This document shows, one piece after another, positions 36,728 to 45,953 of a DNA stretch of 64,000 nucleotides. Made by a program: the position numbers and the translations under genes. The number at the start of each line of letters is the position of its first letter. Positions within the stretch are counted from its first letter, which is position 1. Below the pieces are notes generated by a model. The model saw only the letters and a program-made list of their open reading frames with translations. It searched no databases and was not told where the DNA came from. The stretch is from Methylorubrum thiocyanatum (GTDB lineage: Bacteria; Pseudomonadota; Alphaproteobacteria; Rhizobiales; Beijerinckiaceae). The stretch spans positions 62,001 through 126,000 of the forward strand of contig JACJIB010000010.1 in assembly GCA_014138645.1 (NCBI GenBank). The letters run 5' to 3'.

Positions 36728-37078
36728 ATGTACCGCCTGTCCTATTCCGAGATCATGGAAGACGCGCCCGATCTCGGCCGCGAGCGCGAGCGCGAGGCCT
36801 TCGACCGGGCGCTCGGCCTGCTGCGAACCGCCGAGGCGCAGGGCGCCGGGGCGGGTGCGGAGCGCAACAGCGCCGTCGGTTCGATCCAGGAACTCTGGAA
36901 CGTGCTGATCTCCGACCTGCTCGATCCCGAAAACGGTCTGCCCGAAGGCCTTCGCGCCGACCTCGTCGCCATCGGCCTGTGGAACATGCGCGAGGCCGGC
37001 GAGGTGCTGAGCACGCCCGAACGCAGCCTCTCGGCGCTGATCGAGGTCAACACCTCGATCCGCGACGGTCTGCGGTGA
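36728..37078 (+). CDS. flaF: Flagellar biosynthesis regulator FlaF
   Basis: A 116-residue protein with the FlaF core RLSYSEIMEDAPDLGRERER, SIQELWNVLISDLLDPENGL and RADLVAIGLWNMREAGEVLS. In Caulobacter and Sinorhizobium relatives FlaF promotes flagellin translation or secretion and acts opposite to FlbT. It is followed by flbT 10 bases later, the conserved order in alphaproteobacteria. The neighbouring flagellin is the likely target of this control. Confidence 0.92.
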   Translation: MYRLSYSEIMEDAPDLGREREREAFDRALGLLRTAEAQGAGAGAERNSAVGSIQELWNVLISDLLDPENGLPEGLRADLVAIGLWNMREAGEVLSTPERSLSALIEVNTSIRDGLR

Positions 37079-37088
37079 GGCGCCGGCC

Positions 37089-37616
37089 ATGACGCGCGAG
37101 ACCGGCCGCCCCCCCGCCCGCACGATGCATCTGAGCCTGAAGGCGGGCGAGCGCGTCTACATCAACGGCGCGGTGGTGCGCGTCGATCGCAAGGTCGCGC
37201 TCGAACTGATGAACGACGCGACCTTCCTACTGGAGGGTCACGTCCTCCAGGCGGAGGAGGCGACGACGCCCCTGCGCCAGCTCTACTTCGCGGCCCAGAC
37301 CATCCTGATCGCCCCGGCCCAGGCCGGCCCGGCCCGGGCGCTCTACGCCCGGATCGAGGAGGGCATCCTCGCCGCCACGACCGAGCCGGCGATCCGCGAC
37401 GGGCTGGCGGCGGCGCACGCCCTGGTCGAGGCCGGACGGGCCTTCGAGGCGCTGAAGCTCATCCGCAGCCTCTACCCGGCCGAGGCCGCCGTGCTCGGCC
37501 CCTCGACGCCCCTCCCCGACATGCCCCCCGCCGCTCTCGTGGCGCCCGGCCGGTCCGGCCCCCGCCGCCGGCCGCCGTTGCGCGCCCGGCCGGCCCCCTC
37601 CTCCGACAAGGCCTGA
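37089..37616 (+). CDS. flbT: Flagellin post-transcriptional regulator FlbT
   Basis: A 175-residue protein. The FlbT core is at residues 12-140: LSLKAGERVYINGAVVRVDR, MNDATFLLEGHVLQAEEATT and PLRQLYFAAQTILIAP are diagnostic. FlbT binds the 5' leader of flagellin mRNA and lowers its translation or stability until the hook is finished. The C-terminal 35 residues are Pro/Arg-rich and not conserved; such a basic tail might assist RNA binding. It precedes flgD by 5 bases. Confidence 0.93.
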   Translation: MTRETGRPPARTMHLSLKAGERVYINGAVVRVDRKVALELMNDATFLLEGHVLQAEEATTPLRQLYFAAQTILIAPAQAGPARALYARIEEGILAATTEPAIRDGLAAAHALVEAGRAFEALKLIRSLYPAEAAVLGPSTPLPDMPPAALVAPGRSGPRRRPPLRARPAPSSDKA

Positions 37617-37621
37617 CACCG

Positions 37622-38038
37622 ATGGACGTCACCAGCACCGGCGCGACGAGCGGAACGAACACCGGCACCACCGCCGCGGCGGCGAAGGCGGCGACCTCGG
37701 TCGCCTCCAAGATGAACGCCGACACCTTCCTGCAATTGCTGATGGCTCAGCTTCAGAACCAGGATCCGACGAAGCCGATGGATTCGACGGAATATGTCGG
37801 CCAGCTCGCCTCGTTCTCGCAGGTCGAGCAGGCGACCAAGACCAACCAGAAGCTCGATTCGCTCCTGGCCTCCAGCTTCCTGAACCAGGCCGACGCGATC
37901 ATCGGGCGGAGCATCACCTCGGCCGACGGCCTGACGACCGGCACGGTGCAGTCGGTGCGGGTGACCGGCGACGGGGTGATGGCCAAGCTCACCGACGGCC
38001 GCGAGATGCTGCTCGCCTCCGGCATCTCGATCAGCTAG
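37622..38038 (+). CDS. flgD: Flagellar hook assembly scaffold FlgD
   Basis: A 138-residue short FlgD that caps the growing hook. The conserved N-terminal region is MNADTFLQLLMAQLQNQDPT followed by MDSTEYVGQLASFSQVEQ. The C-terminal half retains one small beta domain (ADAIIGRSITSADGLTTGTV, then GREMLLASGISIS). It is shorter than the enteric FlgD (about 230 residues), as is usual in the rhizobial group. It ends at the repeat A copy 2, which separates it from fliQ. Confidence 0.92.
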   Translation: MDVTSTGATSGTNTGTTAAAAKAATSVASKMNADTFLQLLMAQLQNQDPTKPMDSTEYVGQLASFSQVEQATKTNQKLDSLLASSFLNQADAIIGRSITSADGLTTGTVQSVRVTGDGVMAKLTDGREMLLASGISIS

Positions 38039-38150
38039 AGCATCATCCCGAAAGGTGGTTTCCGGCTTTCGGAAAAAGGCGATGCAGAAACAAGACTTTA
38101 GCGCATCGTCCCGAAAGATGGCGGCCGGCTCTCGGACACAGATGATGCGC
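38039..38150. repeat. Palindromic dispersed repeat A, copy 2
   Basis: Two stem-loops like those of copy 1. The first pairs GCATC (38040-38044) with GATGC (38081-38085), with an inner CCGAAAG/CTTTCGG. The second pairs GCGCATC (38101-38107) with GATGCGC (38144-38150). The sequence is very close to 20853-20953 in the first module and diverges in the second. Like copy 1, it begins directly at a stop codon. Confidence 0.85.
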
Positions 38151-38167
38151 CCTTCGAAGACCCCGTC

Positions 38168-38434
38168 ATGAACGAGGTCGACGCCCTCGAACTCGTCCGC
38201 TCGGCGATCTGGACGGTGCTGGTCGCCGCCGGCCCCTCGGTGGGCGCGGCGATGCTGGTCGGCATCGCGGTGGCGCTGCTCCAGGCGCTGACGCAGGTCC
38301 AGGAAGTGACGCTCACCTTCGTCCCGAAGATCGTCGCGATCCTGCTGGTGATGCTGGTGACCGGCACCTTCGTCGGCTCGCAGATCTACGCCTTCGCCGA
38401 GATGACCTACGGGCGGATCGCGACGGGGTTCTGA
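38168..38434 (+). CDS. fliQ: Flagellar type III export protein FliQ
   Basis: An 88-residue membrane protein with two spans (about residues 15-40 and 52-78). It has the family sequence MNEVDALELVRSAIWTVLVA and ALTQVQEVTLTFVPKIVAI. FliQ forms part of the FliPQR export channel. The gene lies after repeat A copy 2 and is followed by a 292-base gap before flhA, whereas fliQ-flhA-fliR is usually compact. Confidence 0.95.
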   Translation: MNEVDALELVRSAIWTVLVAAGPSVGAAMLVGIAVALLQALTQVQEVTLTFVPKIVAILLVMLVTGTFVGSQIYAFAEMTYGRIATGF

Positions 38435-38726
38435 CGGGGATGCGCCGAAGCGGGCGGGACCGGGCGGAGGAAGCTGTCGAGACTTGACCGCCCGGTCCCT
38501 CGCGAGAGCCTCGACCTTGGGAAGGACAAAAGCTTCGGCGATGAGGAGTTTAGCACTCCGCGCGGGCGACGGCAGCATCCGATACGAGGCCCTGCCATGC
38601 GAACGGTGACGGCAGGCTTCGAGAGTCACGGTTAAGAGCGGTTATCCGGCGCCGGCGGCGTCCGGCCATCCCCGCGCAAGCTTGCCGCGCCAAAACCGCC
38701 CGACCTTCAGGGAATCGGTTCACGTC

Positions 38727-40808
38727 ATGGCGGTGAGCGAAGCGCTCGTCCTGGAAAAGCGGTCGCGGCGCGACTTCGGCTTCGCGGCCGGAATCGTCGC
38801 GATCCTGGCGGTCCTGTTCCTGCCGGTGCCGGCGGTGCTGATCGATGTCGGGCTCGCCTTCTCGATCGCGCTGTCGGTGCTGATCCTGATGGTGGCGCTC
38901 TGGATCCAGAAGCCCCTCGAATTCTCCGCCTTCCCCACCGTGCTCCTGATCGCGACGCTGCTGCGGCTCGCGCTCGGCATCGCCACGACGCGCCTGATCC
39001 TGGCCAATGGCCAGAAGGGCGTGGATGCCGCCGGCCACGTCATCCAGGGCTTCTCGCAGTTCGTAATGAGCGGCGATTTCGTGATCGGAATCGTCGTCTT
39101 CATGATCCTGATCACGGTCAACTTCCTCGTCATCACCAAGGGCGCGACCCGCATCGCCGAAGTCGGTGCCCGCTTCACCCTCGACGCCATCCCCGGCAAG
39201 CAGATGGCGATCGACGCCGACCTCAATGCCGGGCTGATCGACGACAAGGAGGCGCAGCGCCGCCGCCGCGAGCTGGAGGAGGAGAGCGCGTTCTTCGGCT
39301 CGATGGACGGCGCCTCGAAATTCGTGCGCGGCGAGGCGGTGGCCTCGCTCATCGTCATCGCCGTCAACGTGTTCGGCGGCGTCATCATCGGCACCACCCG
39401 CCACGGCATGCCGCTGGGTCAGGCCGCGGACGTCTTCGTCAAGCTGTCGGTGGGCGACGGCCTCGTCTCGCAGATCCCGGCGCTGATCGTCTCGCTCGCC
39501 GCGGGCCTCCTCGTCTCCAAGGGCGGCACCCGCGGCGCAGCGGAAGAGGCCGTGCTCGGCCAGCTCAGCGCCTATCCCCGCGCGCTGCTGGTCGCCGCGG
39601 CCCTGATGCTGATGTTCGCCATCGTACCGGGCCTGCCGTTCCTGCCCTTCGTCGCGCTCTCGGGCCTGATGGGCTTCGTCGCGATCACCATCCCGAAGCG
39701 CCGCGCGGCCCAGGCCGCCGCCGCGGCAGCCCAGGTGAAGCGCGAGGAGGAGACCAAGCAGGCCGAGGTCAAGGACTCGGTCAAGGAGCAGCTCCGCACC
39801 CCGGAGATCGAGCTGTGCCTCGGCCGGCAGGTCGCCGCGCAGATCCAGGGCAGCCACGCCGAGCTGCACCACCGGGTCGCCAAGATGCGCCGCAAGTTCG
39901 CGCGCCAGTACGGCTTCGTCGTGCCCGACATCAAGCTGACCGACAGTCTCAACCTGCCGCCCAAGACCTACCAGATCCGCATCCACGGCACGGTCGCCGC
40001 GACCCAGGAGATGCGGCCCGGCGAGCTGCTCGTCGTCGTCGGCGACGGGCCCCGCCCCGACGTCCCGGCCGAGGAGGTGCGCGAGCCGGCCTTCGGCATG
40101 AAGGCGCTGTGGATCGTCGATGCCTATGCCGGCGAGATCCGCCGTTCCGGCTTCGAGGCGATCGACGGCGCCTCGGTGCTGCTCACCCACCTGTCCGAGG
40201 TGATCCGCAACAACCTGCCCCAGTTCCTCTCCTACAAGGACATGCGGGCGCTGCTCGACCGGCTCGACCCCGAATACAAGCGGCTGATCGATGAGATCTG
40301 CCCCTCGCAGATCTCGCATTCCGGCCTCCAGGCGGTGCTGAAGCTCTTGCTCTCCGAGCGGGTCTCGATCCGCAACCTCCACCTGATCCTGGAGGCGGTG
40401 GCCGAGATCACTCCGCATGCCCGCCGGGCCGAACAGATCGCCGAGCACGTTCGCATGCGCGTCGCCCAGCAGATCTGCGGCGATCTCGCCGAGGACGGGG
40501 TGCTGCACGTGCTGCGGCTCGGGGCCAACTGGGACCTCACCTTCCACCAGAGCCTGAAGCGCGACGCCAAAGGCGAGGTCATCGAGTTCGACATCGATCC
40601 GCGCCTCGTGGAGCAGTTCGGCGCGGAAGCCGGCGAGGCGATCCGCGAGCGGATGCGGCAGGTGCACGGCTTCGCCCTCGTCACCGCCCCCGATGCCCGG
40701 CCCTATGTGCGGATGATCATCGAGCGCATCTTCCCGACACTCCCCGTCCTCTCGCATCTGGAGATCGCCCGCGGCGTCGAGATCAAGTCGCTGGGCACCA
40801 TCTCGTGA
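38727..40808 (+). CDS. flhA: Flagellar type III export gate protein FlhA
   Basis: A 693-residue export gate protein. The N-terminal half has about eight membrane spans, with [20 protein letters not shown], the FHIPEP-family motif [13 protein letters not shown], and the [20 protein letters not shown] loop. The C-terminal cytosolic half docks chaperone-substrate complexes and contains [20 protein letters not shown] and [20 protein letters not shown]. It overlaps fliR by four bases (GTGA), indicating coupling. The ATG at 38727 fits the family start; the frame is open a further 45 bases. Confidence 0.96.
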   Translation: MAVSEALVLEKRSRRDFGFAAGIVAILAVLFLPVPAVLIDVGLAFSIALSVLILMVALWIQKPLEFSAFPTVLLIATLLRLALGIATTRLILANGQKGVDAAGHVIQGFSQFVMSGDFVIGIVVFMILITVNFLVITKGATRIAEVGARFTLDAIPGKQMAIDADLNAGLIDDKEAQRRRRELEEESAFFGSMDGASKFVRGEAVASLIVIAVNVFGGVIIGTTRHGMPLGQAADVFVKLSVGDGLVSQIPALIVSLAAGLLVSKGGTRGAAEEAVLGQLSAYPRALLVAAALMLMFAIVPGLPFLPFVALSGLMGFVAITIPKRRAAQAAAAAAQVKREEETKQAEVKDSVKEQLRTPEIELCLGRQVAAQIQGSHAELHHRVAKMRRKFARQYGFVVPDIKLTDSLNLPPKTYQIRIHGTVAATQEMRPGELLVVVGDGPRPDVPAEEVREPAFGMKALWIVDAYAGEIRRSGFEAIDGASVLLTHLSEVIRNNLPQFLSYKDMRALLDRLDPEYKRLIDEICPSQISHSGLQAVLKLLLSERVSIRNLHLILEAVAEITPHARRAEQIAEHVRMRVAQQICGDLAEDGVLHVLRLGANWDLTFHQSLKRDAKGEVIEFDIDPRLVEQFGAEAGEAIRERMRQVHGFALVTAPDARPYVRMIIERIFPTLPVLSHLEIARGVEIKSLGTIS

Positions 40809-41575
40809 TCCCGGGCTTTGGCAGCCTGCTCGGCGGCGACGCCTTCCTCAGCGTCTTCCTGATCTTCTGCCGCATCGGCGGCTGCCTGCTGATCGTGCCG
40901 GGCTTCTCGAGCCCGCGCGTGCCGGCGCAGGTGCGCCTGCTGATCGCGGCTGGCGTCTCGCTGGCCGTCACGCCGCTGCTGCTGCCGCTGTTCCAGGGCC
41001 GGCTTCCGGGGCAGGCGCCGACCGAGACGCTCGTCTGGATCGCCAGCGAGTCGATCACCGGGCTCCTCATCGGCTTTCTCGGGCGCATCTTCGTCTTCGT
41101 GCTGGAGACGGTGATGAATGCGGTCTCGACCATGGTCGGGTTCGGCTCGATGCCGGGCACCCCGGTGGAGGGCACCGACGCGATCCCCGCCGTCGAGTCG
41201 CTCATCGTCTTCACGGCCGTCGCACTGATGTTCGCCGCCGACCTGCATTGGGAGCTGTTTCGCGGCCTCGTCGATTCCTATGCCCGCATCCCGCCGGGCG
41301 AGGGGTTCGGCACCCAGACGGCGCTGGTGCGCATCGCCGACCAGATCGGCGAGGCCTTCACCCTCGCCTTACGGATCGCCGCGCCCTTCATCATCTACGC
41401 TGTGGCGGTGAACCTCGCGGCGGGCTTCGTGAACAAGCTGACGCCGACGATTCCCGTCTACTTCATCGCCACGCCCTTCGTGATGTTCGGGGCGCTGATC
41501 CTGCTCTACACCCTGTCGAGCGAGTTCATGACGCAGTTCCTGTCGGGCTACGTCGCGTGGCTGCGCAAGGGCTGA
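40805..41575 (+). CDS. fliR: Flagellar type III export protein FliR
   Basis: A 256-residue membrane protein with about six spans, completing the FliP/Q/R export channel together with FliQ. Recognisable segments are [40 protein letters not shown], a characteristic [12 protein letters not shown] loop and the final [18 protein letters not shown]. The start is GTG inside the flhA stop. FliP and FlhB are not in this window. Confidence 0.94.
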   Translation: MIPGFGSLLGGDAFLSVFLIFCRIGGCLLIVPGFSSPRVPAQVRLLIAAGVSLAVTPLLLPLFQGRLPGQAPTETLVWIASESITGLLIGFLGRIFVFVLETVMNAVSTMVGFGSMPGTPVEGTDAIPAVESLIVFTAVALMFAADLHWELFRGLVDSYARIPPGEGFGTQTALVRIADQIGEAFTLALRIAAPFIIYAVAVNLAAGFVNKLTPTIPVYFIATPFVMFGALILLYTLSSEFMTQFLSGYVAWLRKG

Positions 41576-41580
41576 CCCGA

Positions 41581-41991
41581 TTGTCCGCCGCCGACATCGC
41601 CAAGCGCCTGAAGCGCGCCGAGCGGCTTACCGCCGTACAGGAACAGATGCGCCGGGCCGCCGAGTGGCAGCTCGCCCAGACCCGGCGCGACGCCGACGCC
41701 GTCGAGGCGGACCGCGCCGCCCTGCTCGCGGCCGTCGGTGCCTCTGTGCACGGCCACCTGTTTCTGGAAGCCGCCAACCGCCGCCTGCGCGGGCTCGCCG
41801 CCCGGGCGACGGAACTCGAACGGATCGCCGCCTCGCAAGCCGACGAAGTGCGCGAGCAGGGGCTCGCGCAGAAGCGCGCCGAACTGAACGCGGAACGGAT
41901 CGAGACGCTGCTCGGCCGCGAGCGCGAGCGCGTCGAGGCGATGGAGCAACTCGACGGACTCACGCGAGCGCGCGACGCAAGCCTCCCGTAA
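41581..41991 (+). CDS. FliJ-like coiled-coil protein
   Basis: A 136-residue, almost entirely helical protein with many Arg, Glu and Ala residues (RAERLTAVQEQMRRAAEWQL, LERIAASQADEVREQGLAQK). Its position in the flagellar operon and its size match FliJ, the coiled-coil stalk that escorts chaperones to the gate and links FliI to FlhA. Sequence identity to FliJ cannot be judged by eye, so this is a position-plus-fold call. The start is an unusual TTG at 41581, five bases after the fliR stop; the frame is open upstream, so the start is uncertain. Confidence 0.6.
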   Translation: MSAADIAKRLKRAERLTAVQEQMRRAAEWQLAQTRRDADAVEADRAALLAAVGASVHGHLFLEAANRRLRGLAARATELERIAASQADEVREQGLAQKRAELNAERIETLLGRERERVEAMEQLDGLTRARDASLP

Positions 41992-42063
41992 GCCAGCGGG
42001 TCTAGGGTTCCAGCGATTGTCAGCGGCGCCGCCGGTTCGCGCCGCGTCAGGTTCGATGGCGCG

Positions 42064-42534
42064 ATGAGCATCACCCCCCCCTCCGACATCGTCATGGACG
42101 TGGCCCGCGCCGCCGATCCGGCCCGCTATCAGGAGGCCGCCTCCAAGCTGTCGCAGCCCGGTGATCCGGCGGCCTTCGCCAGCGCCGCCGACGAGGCCGC
42201 GCGCGAGGCGGGCCTGACCACGCATCTGCCGCTCGACGTCCACGGGGCGCTGACCGGCCTGAAGAACGACACCGCCCGCAACGCCGCCGCCGACCCCTAC
42301 CGCAAGTTCGAGGGGCAGGTGATCCAGCAATTCGTCGAGGCGATGCTGCCCAAGGCCGAGACCGTGTTCGGCAAGGGCAATGCCGGCGGGATCTGGAAGT
42401 CGATGCTCTCCGAGCAGATCGGGCAGCAGATCGCCAAGACCGGCGGCATCGGCATCGCCCGCATGCTGAACGCCGCCCATCCCACCGAGGCGACGGCGGC
42501 CCCCGCCGCGACCGGCGTGGCGGGCAAGGTCTGA
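42064..42534 (+). CDS. Rod-binding protein, FlgJ N-terminal/CheL type
   Basis: A 156-residue protein. The C-terminal half is the rod-binding domain: KFEGQVIQQFVEAMLPKAE, GNAGGIWKSMLSEQIGQQIA and KTGGIGIARML. This is the FlgJ N-terminal domain without the muramidase, also called CheL in rhizobia. It caps and scaffolds the rod in the periplasm. The muramidase activity must come from elsewhere. The N-terminal half is less conserved. The start at 42064 has only a weak ribosome site. Confidence 0.85.
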   Translation: MSITPPSDIVMDVARAADPARYQEAASKLSQPGDPAAFASAADEAAREAGLTTHLPLDVHGALTGLKNDTARNAAADPYRKFEGQVIQQFVEAMLPKAETVFGKGNAGGIWKSMLSEQIGQQIAKTGGIGIARMLNAAHPTEATAAPAATGVAGKV

Positions 42535-42540
42535 TCGCCG

Positions 42541-42885
42541 ATGCTGCTCGATTCCCTCAAGCGATTGGAAGCCACCGTCGAGGCCGAGACCGAGGCGCTC
42601 GCCGCCAACGCGCCTCTCGATCTCGACGCGGTCAACCGGGCCAAGAGCCGGAGCCTGCTCGAACTCACGCGGCTGGCCCGCGGCATCGATGCCGCGAACA
42701 TCGACGCCGAGACCGGCATCGTGCTGGCCCGCCTGCGCGACAAGCTGATCCGCAATCAGGAGGCGGTCGCCCTGCATCTGCGGGCGGTGGAGGAGGTCGG
42801 CGAGACGCTTCAGGCGAGCCTGCAGGCCGCGGAGTCCGACGGCACCTATTCCGCGCGCCCGCCCGCGCAGTCCGGGCGCGCGTGA
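42541..42885 (+). CDS. FlgN-like flagellar chaperone
   Basis: A 114-residue helical protein six bases downstream of the rod-binding gene. The layout (LLDSLKRLEATVEAETEALA, then AKSRSLLELTRLAR and HLRAVEEVGETLQASLQAAE) fits the FlgN family of export chaperones, which hold the junction proteins FlgK and FlgL before export. Those clients are encoded in the same block. The assignment is based on position and pattern rather than invariant motifs, so FlgN-like is used. Confidence 0.7.
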   Translation: MLLDSLKRLEATVEAETEALAANAPLDLDAVNRAKSRSLLELTRLARGIDAANIDAETGIVLARLRDKLIRNQEAVALHLRAVEEVGETLQASLQAAESDGTYSARPPAQSGRA

Positions 42886-42888
42886 GCG

Positions 42889-43335
42889 ATGCGCGTCCTC
42901 CTCTCGGGCCTGTGGATCTGCGCCGTCACCATCGCCTCCTGCTACGCGGCGGTGACCTTCGGCGGCGGGTTCTTCTCGAAATCGACCGAGCCCTATCTCG
43001 AAGGGCTGCAGTACCAGAAGCTCGCGCCCATCAACATTCCGATGGTCGCGGACGGCAAGGTGCAGGGCTACGTCATCGCGGTGCTGGTCTTCACGGCCGA
43101 TGCCAAGCTGATGCACACGCTGCCCGTCGCCCCGAACGCCTTCGTGGTCGATGAGGCCTTCCGCCAGATCTACGGCGACACCACGATCGATTTCCGCAAG
43201 CTCGCCCGCTACGACATCAACGGCCGGCTCGCCCAGATCCGCGCCCGGGTGAACGAGCGTCTCGGCTCCGACGTGGTCAAGGATGTGCTGGTGGACGAAC
43301 TGAACTTCGTCGCCAAGCGCGAAGTGCGCTCGTAG
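42889..43335 (+). CDS. FliL-like membrane protein of the flagellar cluster
   Basis: A 148-residue protein with one N-terminal membrane span (residues about 3-24) and a periplasmic domain. The C-terminal IRARVNERLGSDVVKDVLVD segment resembles the end of FliL (the basal-body-associated stator ring protein), whose last helix carries a similar R-x-x-V-x-x pattern. Central residues LAPINIPMVADGKVQGYVIA form a beta core. It lies three bases after the FlgN-like gene and ends the compact operon. It may tune motor torque; the function is inferred only. Confidence 0.65.
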   Translation: MRVLLSGLWICAVTIASCYAAVTFGGGFFSKSTEPYLEGLQYQKLAPINIPMVADGKVQGYVIAVLVFTADAKLMHTLPVAPNAFVVDEAFRQIYGDTTIDFRKLARYDINGRLAQIRARVNERLGSDVVKDVLVDELNFVAKREVRS

Positions 43336-43557
43336 CTCCGCCGCGACCGAATGCTCTGCCTAGCCGTGGCGGCCATGTTGGAGCGGACGGCCGGCGCTCG
43401 CCGAGCCCGTCCAGGACCGGGTCGCGGAGGTCCTGAACCGGCTCGTTTCCGCCTGACCCGGCCGCTGCGGGACAGTCGCGGTTGCGCACTCTTAAAGGTC
43501 GATTCACGCCGAACTGTTTGACTCATCGTCAGAGTAAGTTCTGCGTAATCGAGTGCC

Positions 43558-44553
43558 ATGTCCTTATCGGTCGCCGGCGCGCCGGACCTGTCCGGCCTCA
43601 TCGAGCTCTCGCGCGACCCCGCGCTGGACCTGAAGCCCGTGATCCTGCGGGTGCAGACCGACCTTTTCCTGTCCGCTCCGGTCCACGACCGGGCGATCCT
43701 CCAGGCCTTCGAGTCCCTGGCCGCGGGCCTGATCCCGACTGTGGACGAGGAGACCCTGCGCATCGTCGCCGAAAAGCTCGACGGATGTCCCGACGTGCCG
43801 GCCGGCGTCCGCGCCGCGCTGGAGACCCGCGGCTTTCCCATCGCGCTGCCCCGCGAGCCGGAATCGGAAGCGGAGGCCGACCGGGCGCTTGCCGAGAATC
43901 CCGGGGCGCTGATCGGCACCCGCGTGCTGGAACGCCTGCTCGCCCGCGCCCGCACCGATGCGGACCTCGCCCGCACCCTGCTCGCCCGGCCCGAGATCCC
44001 GCCCGCCGACCTCGCGCCGCTCTGGCTCGCCGCCGAACCGGAGCAGCGCCGCGCGATCACCGAGGCCGTGGAGGCCACCGCCGCCCTGCGCCCCTGCCCG
44101 CCGGCGCCGCGCTCGCTCGCGACGCGCCTCGTCGAGCATTCCCATTCCCGCGACGTCCAGGCCTTCATCACCGCGCTCGGCGACGGGCTCGGCCTGCCGC
44201 CGAACTATCTCGGCGCCGCGAGCGATCCGGCCGCCCGCTACGACCTGCTGACGCTGGCTCTGCGCGCGGCCGATCTGCGCGAGGGCGAGGCGGTCTTCGT
44301 CTTCCTCACCCTCAACGACAGCGTGGCGCGCTCGGTCGAGCGGGTCTTTTCCCTCGTCACGCTGTTCCGCGAAACGAGCCGGGCCGCCGCCCGCGACCTG
44401 CTCTGCGCGATCCTCGGCGTACCGGTGATGGAGCGTGCCGGCGGCGAGCACCAGCCGCTGCACGGGCCCGAAGCCAAGCGCAGCACGCCGGCCGCCGCCG
44501 AGCGCGGCGGCTTCCGCACGGTGCTGCCCAGCCGCCTGCGCCGCACGAGCTGA
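43558..44553 (+). CDS. DUF2336 family protein
   Basis: A 331-residue soluble protein of alpha-helical HEAT-like repeats, matching the DUF2336 family common in alphaproteobacteria. DLSGLIELSRDPALD at the start, AVHDRAILQAFESLA-like repeat units (VHDRAILQAFESLAAG) and VLERLLARARTDADLAR are typical. The role is unknown; members are often encoded near flagellar, chemotaxis or two-component genes, consistent with this location. A 222-base gap separates it from the flagellar operon, so it probably has its own promoter. Confidence 0.8.
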   Translation: MSLSVAGAPDLSGLIELSRDPALDLKPVILRVQTDLFLSAPVHDRAILQAFESLAAGLIPTVDEETLRIVAEKLDGCPDVPAGVRAALETRGFPIALPREPESEAEADRALAENPGALIGTRVLERLLARARTDADLARTLLARPEIPPADLAPLWLAAEPEQRRAITEAVEATAALRPCPPAPRSLATRLVEHSHSRDVQAFITALGDGLGLPPNYLGAASDPAARYDLLTLALRAADLREGEAVFVFLTLNDSVARSVERVFSLVTLFRETSRAAARDLLCAILGVPVMERAGGEHQPLHGPEAKRSTPAAAERGGFRTVLPSRLRRTS

Positions 44554-44570
44554 CGTTTCACGGCAAAAAA

Positions 44571-44912
44571 CTACGCCGCCAGCGGCAGGCCGTGCCGCCC
44601 CTCGCGGTCGTCGATCTCGACGATCCAGAGATCGGAATCGAAGCGGATCTCCCGCGCGAGCCGCTCCTCGACATCCGGCGATGGGGCGGCGGTGAGGATC
44701 GCCGAGAACAGGCGCTCGCCGGAATCCTCCGCCTCGATCAGCGCTTGGGGTGCCGGACCGTAGAGGTCGGCGGTACCGTCGAGCCGATCGATCTTGACGA
44801 AGATCGCCCCCGCCTCCGGTGAACCCCGACGGCGTTGCACCGCCGGGATGCCCTCGCCGTTGAGGCGGCGCAGCTGGGCGGAGACCCAGAAATCCGAGCG
44901 AAGACGTGGCAT
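44571..44912 (-). CDS. DUF1491 family protein
   Basis: A 113-residue soluble protein with the DUF1491 signature: MPRLRSDFWVSAQLRRLNGE, AGAIFVKIDRLDGTADLYGP, and the C-terminal DSDLWIVEIDDREGRHGLPL. The family is restricted to alphaproteobacteria and its function is unknown. It is convergent with the DUF2336 gene (17 bases between stops). Confidence 0.85.
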   Translation of the reverse strand: MPRLRSDFWVSAQLRRLNGEGIPAVQRRRGSPEAGAIFVKIDRLDGTADLYGPAPQALIEAEDSGERLFSAILTAAPSPDVEERLAREIRFDSDLWIVEIDDREGRHGLPLAA

Positions 44913-44989
44913 GCGCGGTTCATAGGCGCCCGCCGCCGCCGCGTCGATGGCGCGGTGCTGTTGCGGTCGCTCTCCCAGCTCCCACGGCT

Positions 44990-45129
44990 GTCATTCCGGG
45001 GCCGCGCAGCGGAACCCGGAAGCAACCCGTGATGCGCGGCGAGAGCCCGGCGTCGCGGCCGGTCGTGGATTGCACGCCTCCGGCGCGCCCCTTCGGGTCC
45101 GGGTTCGCTTGTCAGAGCCCCGGAATGAC
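44990..45129. repeat. Dispersed repeat B, copy 2
   Basis: A 140-base element with perfect 13-bp inverted ends GTCATTCCGGGGC and GCCCCGGAATGAC. It shares long segments with copy 1 (23095-23207) and contains an extra block of about 27 bases in the middle. No gene lies in it. It sits between DUF1491 and the peptidoglycan-binding protein. Confidence 0.85.
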
Positions 45130-45172
45130 GATCTTTCGGTGAGGGTAGCGACGCGATCGAACGGATGCCGCC

Positions 45173-45910
45173 TTACCCGCTCGCCTTGGCGGTCATCTCG
45201 CGGGTGAGCGCGCGGAGCGTCGGCCCGGCGGCCTCGCCCTTGACCGGCAGCTTGCGGTCGCGCTCGAACTTCTCGATCGCCGCCTTCGTGCCCGGTCCCA
45301 TCAGGCCGTCATCCTTGAGCGGGCCGTAGCCGAGCTTGGTCAGAGCGCGCTGGACGCGGGTCACCGTCGGGTCCGGCTTCGGCCCCTCCGGCTTGACCGC
45401 CTCCGTCTTCGCTTCGGCCTTCGCGTCCTTGGGGGGCTTCGGGGTGACCGAAGCGGTGGTCTCGCCGGAGCGGATCATGTCGGCGATGGCGTCGCGGGGC
45501 GCGGGCGGCGCCTCCCGCACCGGCGCGGGCTTGGGCGCCGCTGCCGCCGTGCGGATCTCGCGGACCGGTTGCGGCGCGGGTGGCGCAGGCGATCGTGCGG
45601 CCACCGGCTTCGACTCGACGGTCGGCAGGATCGGCGCCGGATGCGGCCCGGCCTGGAAGCCCATGGCGTTCACGCAGACATAGACCGCCGCGCCGAGGCC
45701 GAGCAGCGTTCCGGACACGCCGCCGGGATAGCGCAGGCAGAACTGACCGGCCCCCGCCGCCGCGGAGAGGGCTGTCGCCCGCCAGCCCGAGGCGGCGGGT
45801 CCGCGCGCGGCCGGCTTGCGGCGCGGGGATCGGGCCGGGCTCCGCCCGGCGCGCATGTCACCGGGGACGACGATCTCGCGCTGGTCCCGTCTCACGGGCG
45901 GCTCGCGCAT
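45173..45910 (-). CDS. Membrane-anchored peptidoglycan-binding protein
   Basis: A 245-residue protein. A basic cytosolic N-terminus is followed by one membrane span around residues 65-85 (VSGTLLGLGAAVYVCVNAMG), a long Pro/Ala/Lys-rich periplasmic linker (about residues 90-180), and a C-terminal PG_binding_1 domain (VTRVQRALTKLGYGPLKDDG, GPGTKAAIEKFERDRKLPV). AAGGAG seven bases before the ATG supports the start. It begins 43 bases after the histidine kinase stop on the same strand. The arrangement would tether the membrane to the cell wall or localise a partner to peptidoglycan; the function is unproven. Confidence 0.85.
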   Translation of the reverse strand: MREPPVRRDQREIVVPGDMRAGRSPARSPRRKPAARGPAASGWRATALSAAAGAGQFCLRYPGGVSGTLLGLGAAVYVCVNAMGFQAGPHPAPILPTVESKPVAARSPAPPAPQPVREIRTAAAAPKPAPVREAPPAPRDAIADMIRSGETTASVTPKPPKDAKAEAKTEAVKPEGPKPDPTVTRVQRALTKLGYGPLKDDGLMGPGTKAAIEKFERDRKLPVKGEAAGPTLRALTREMTAKASG

Positions 45911-45953
45911 CGATTCGCTCCTTCACCTGTCTGTCGCGTCGCGTTCGGTCGCC

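Noticed and set aside
38630-38650. CtrA-like sequence before flhA (TTAAGAGCGGTTAT)
   Set aside because: The second half-site is TATC rather than TTAA. With this consensus such near-matches are expected by chance.
43494-43508. CtrA-like sequence before the DUF2336 gene (TTAAAGGTCGATTCA)
   Set aside because: The second half-site is TTCA; one mismatch in an eight-base motif is weak evidence.
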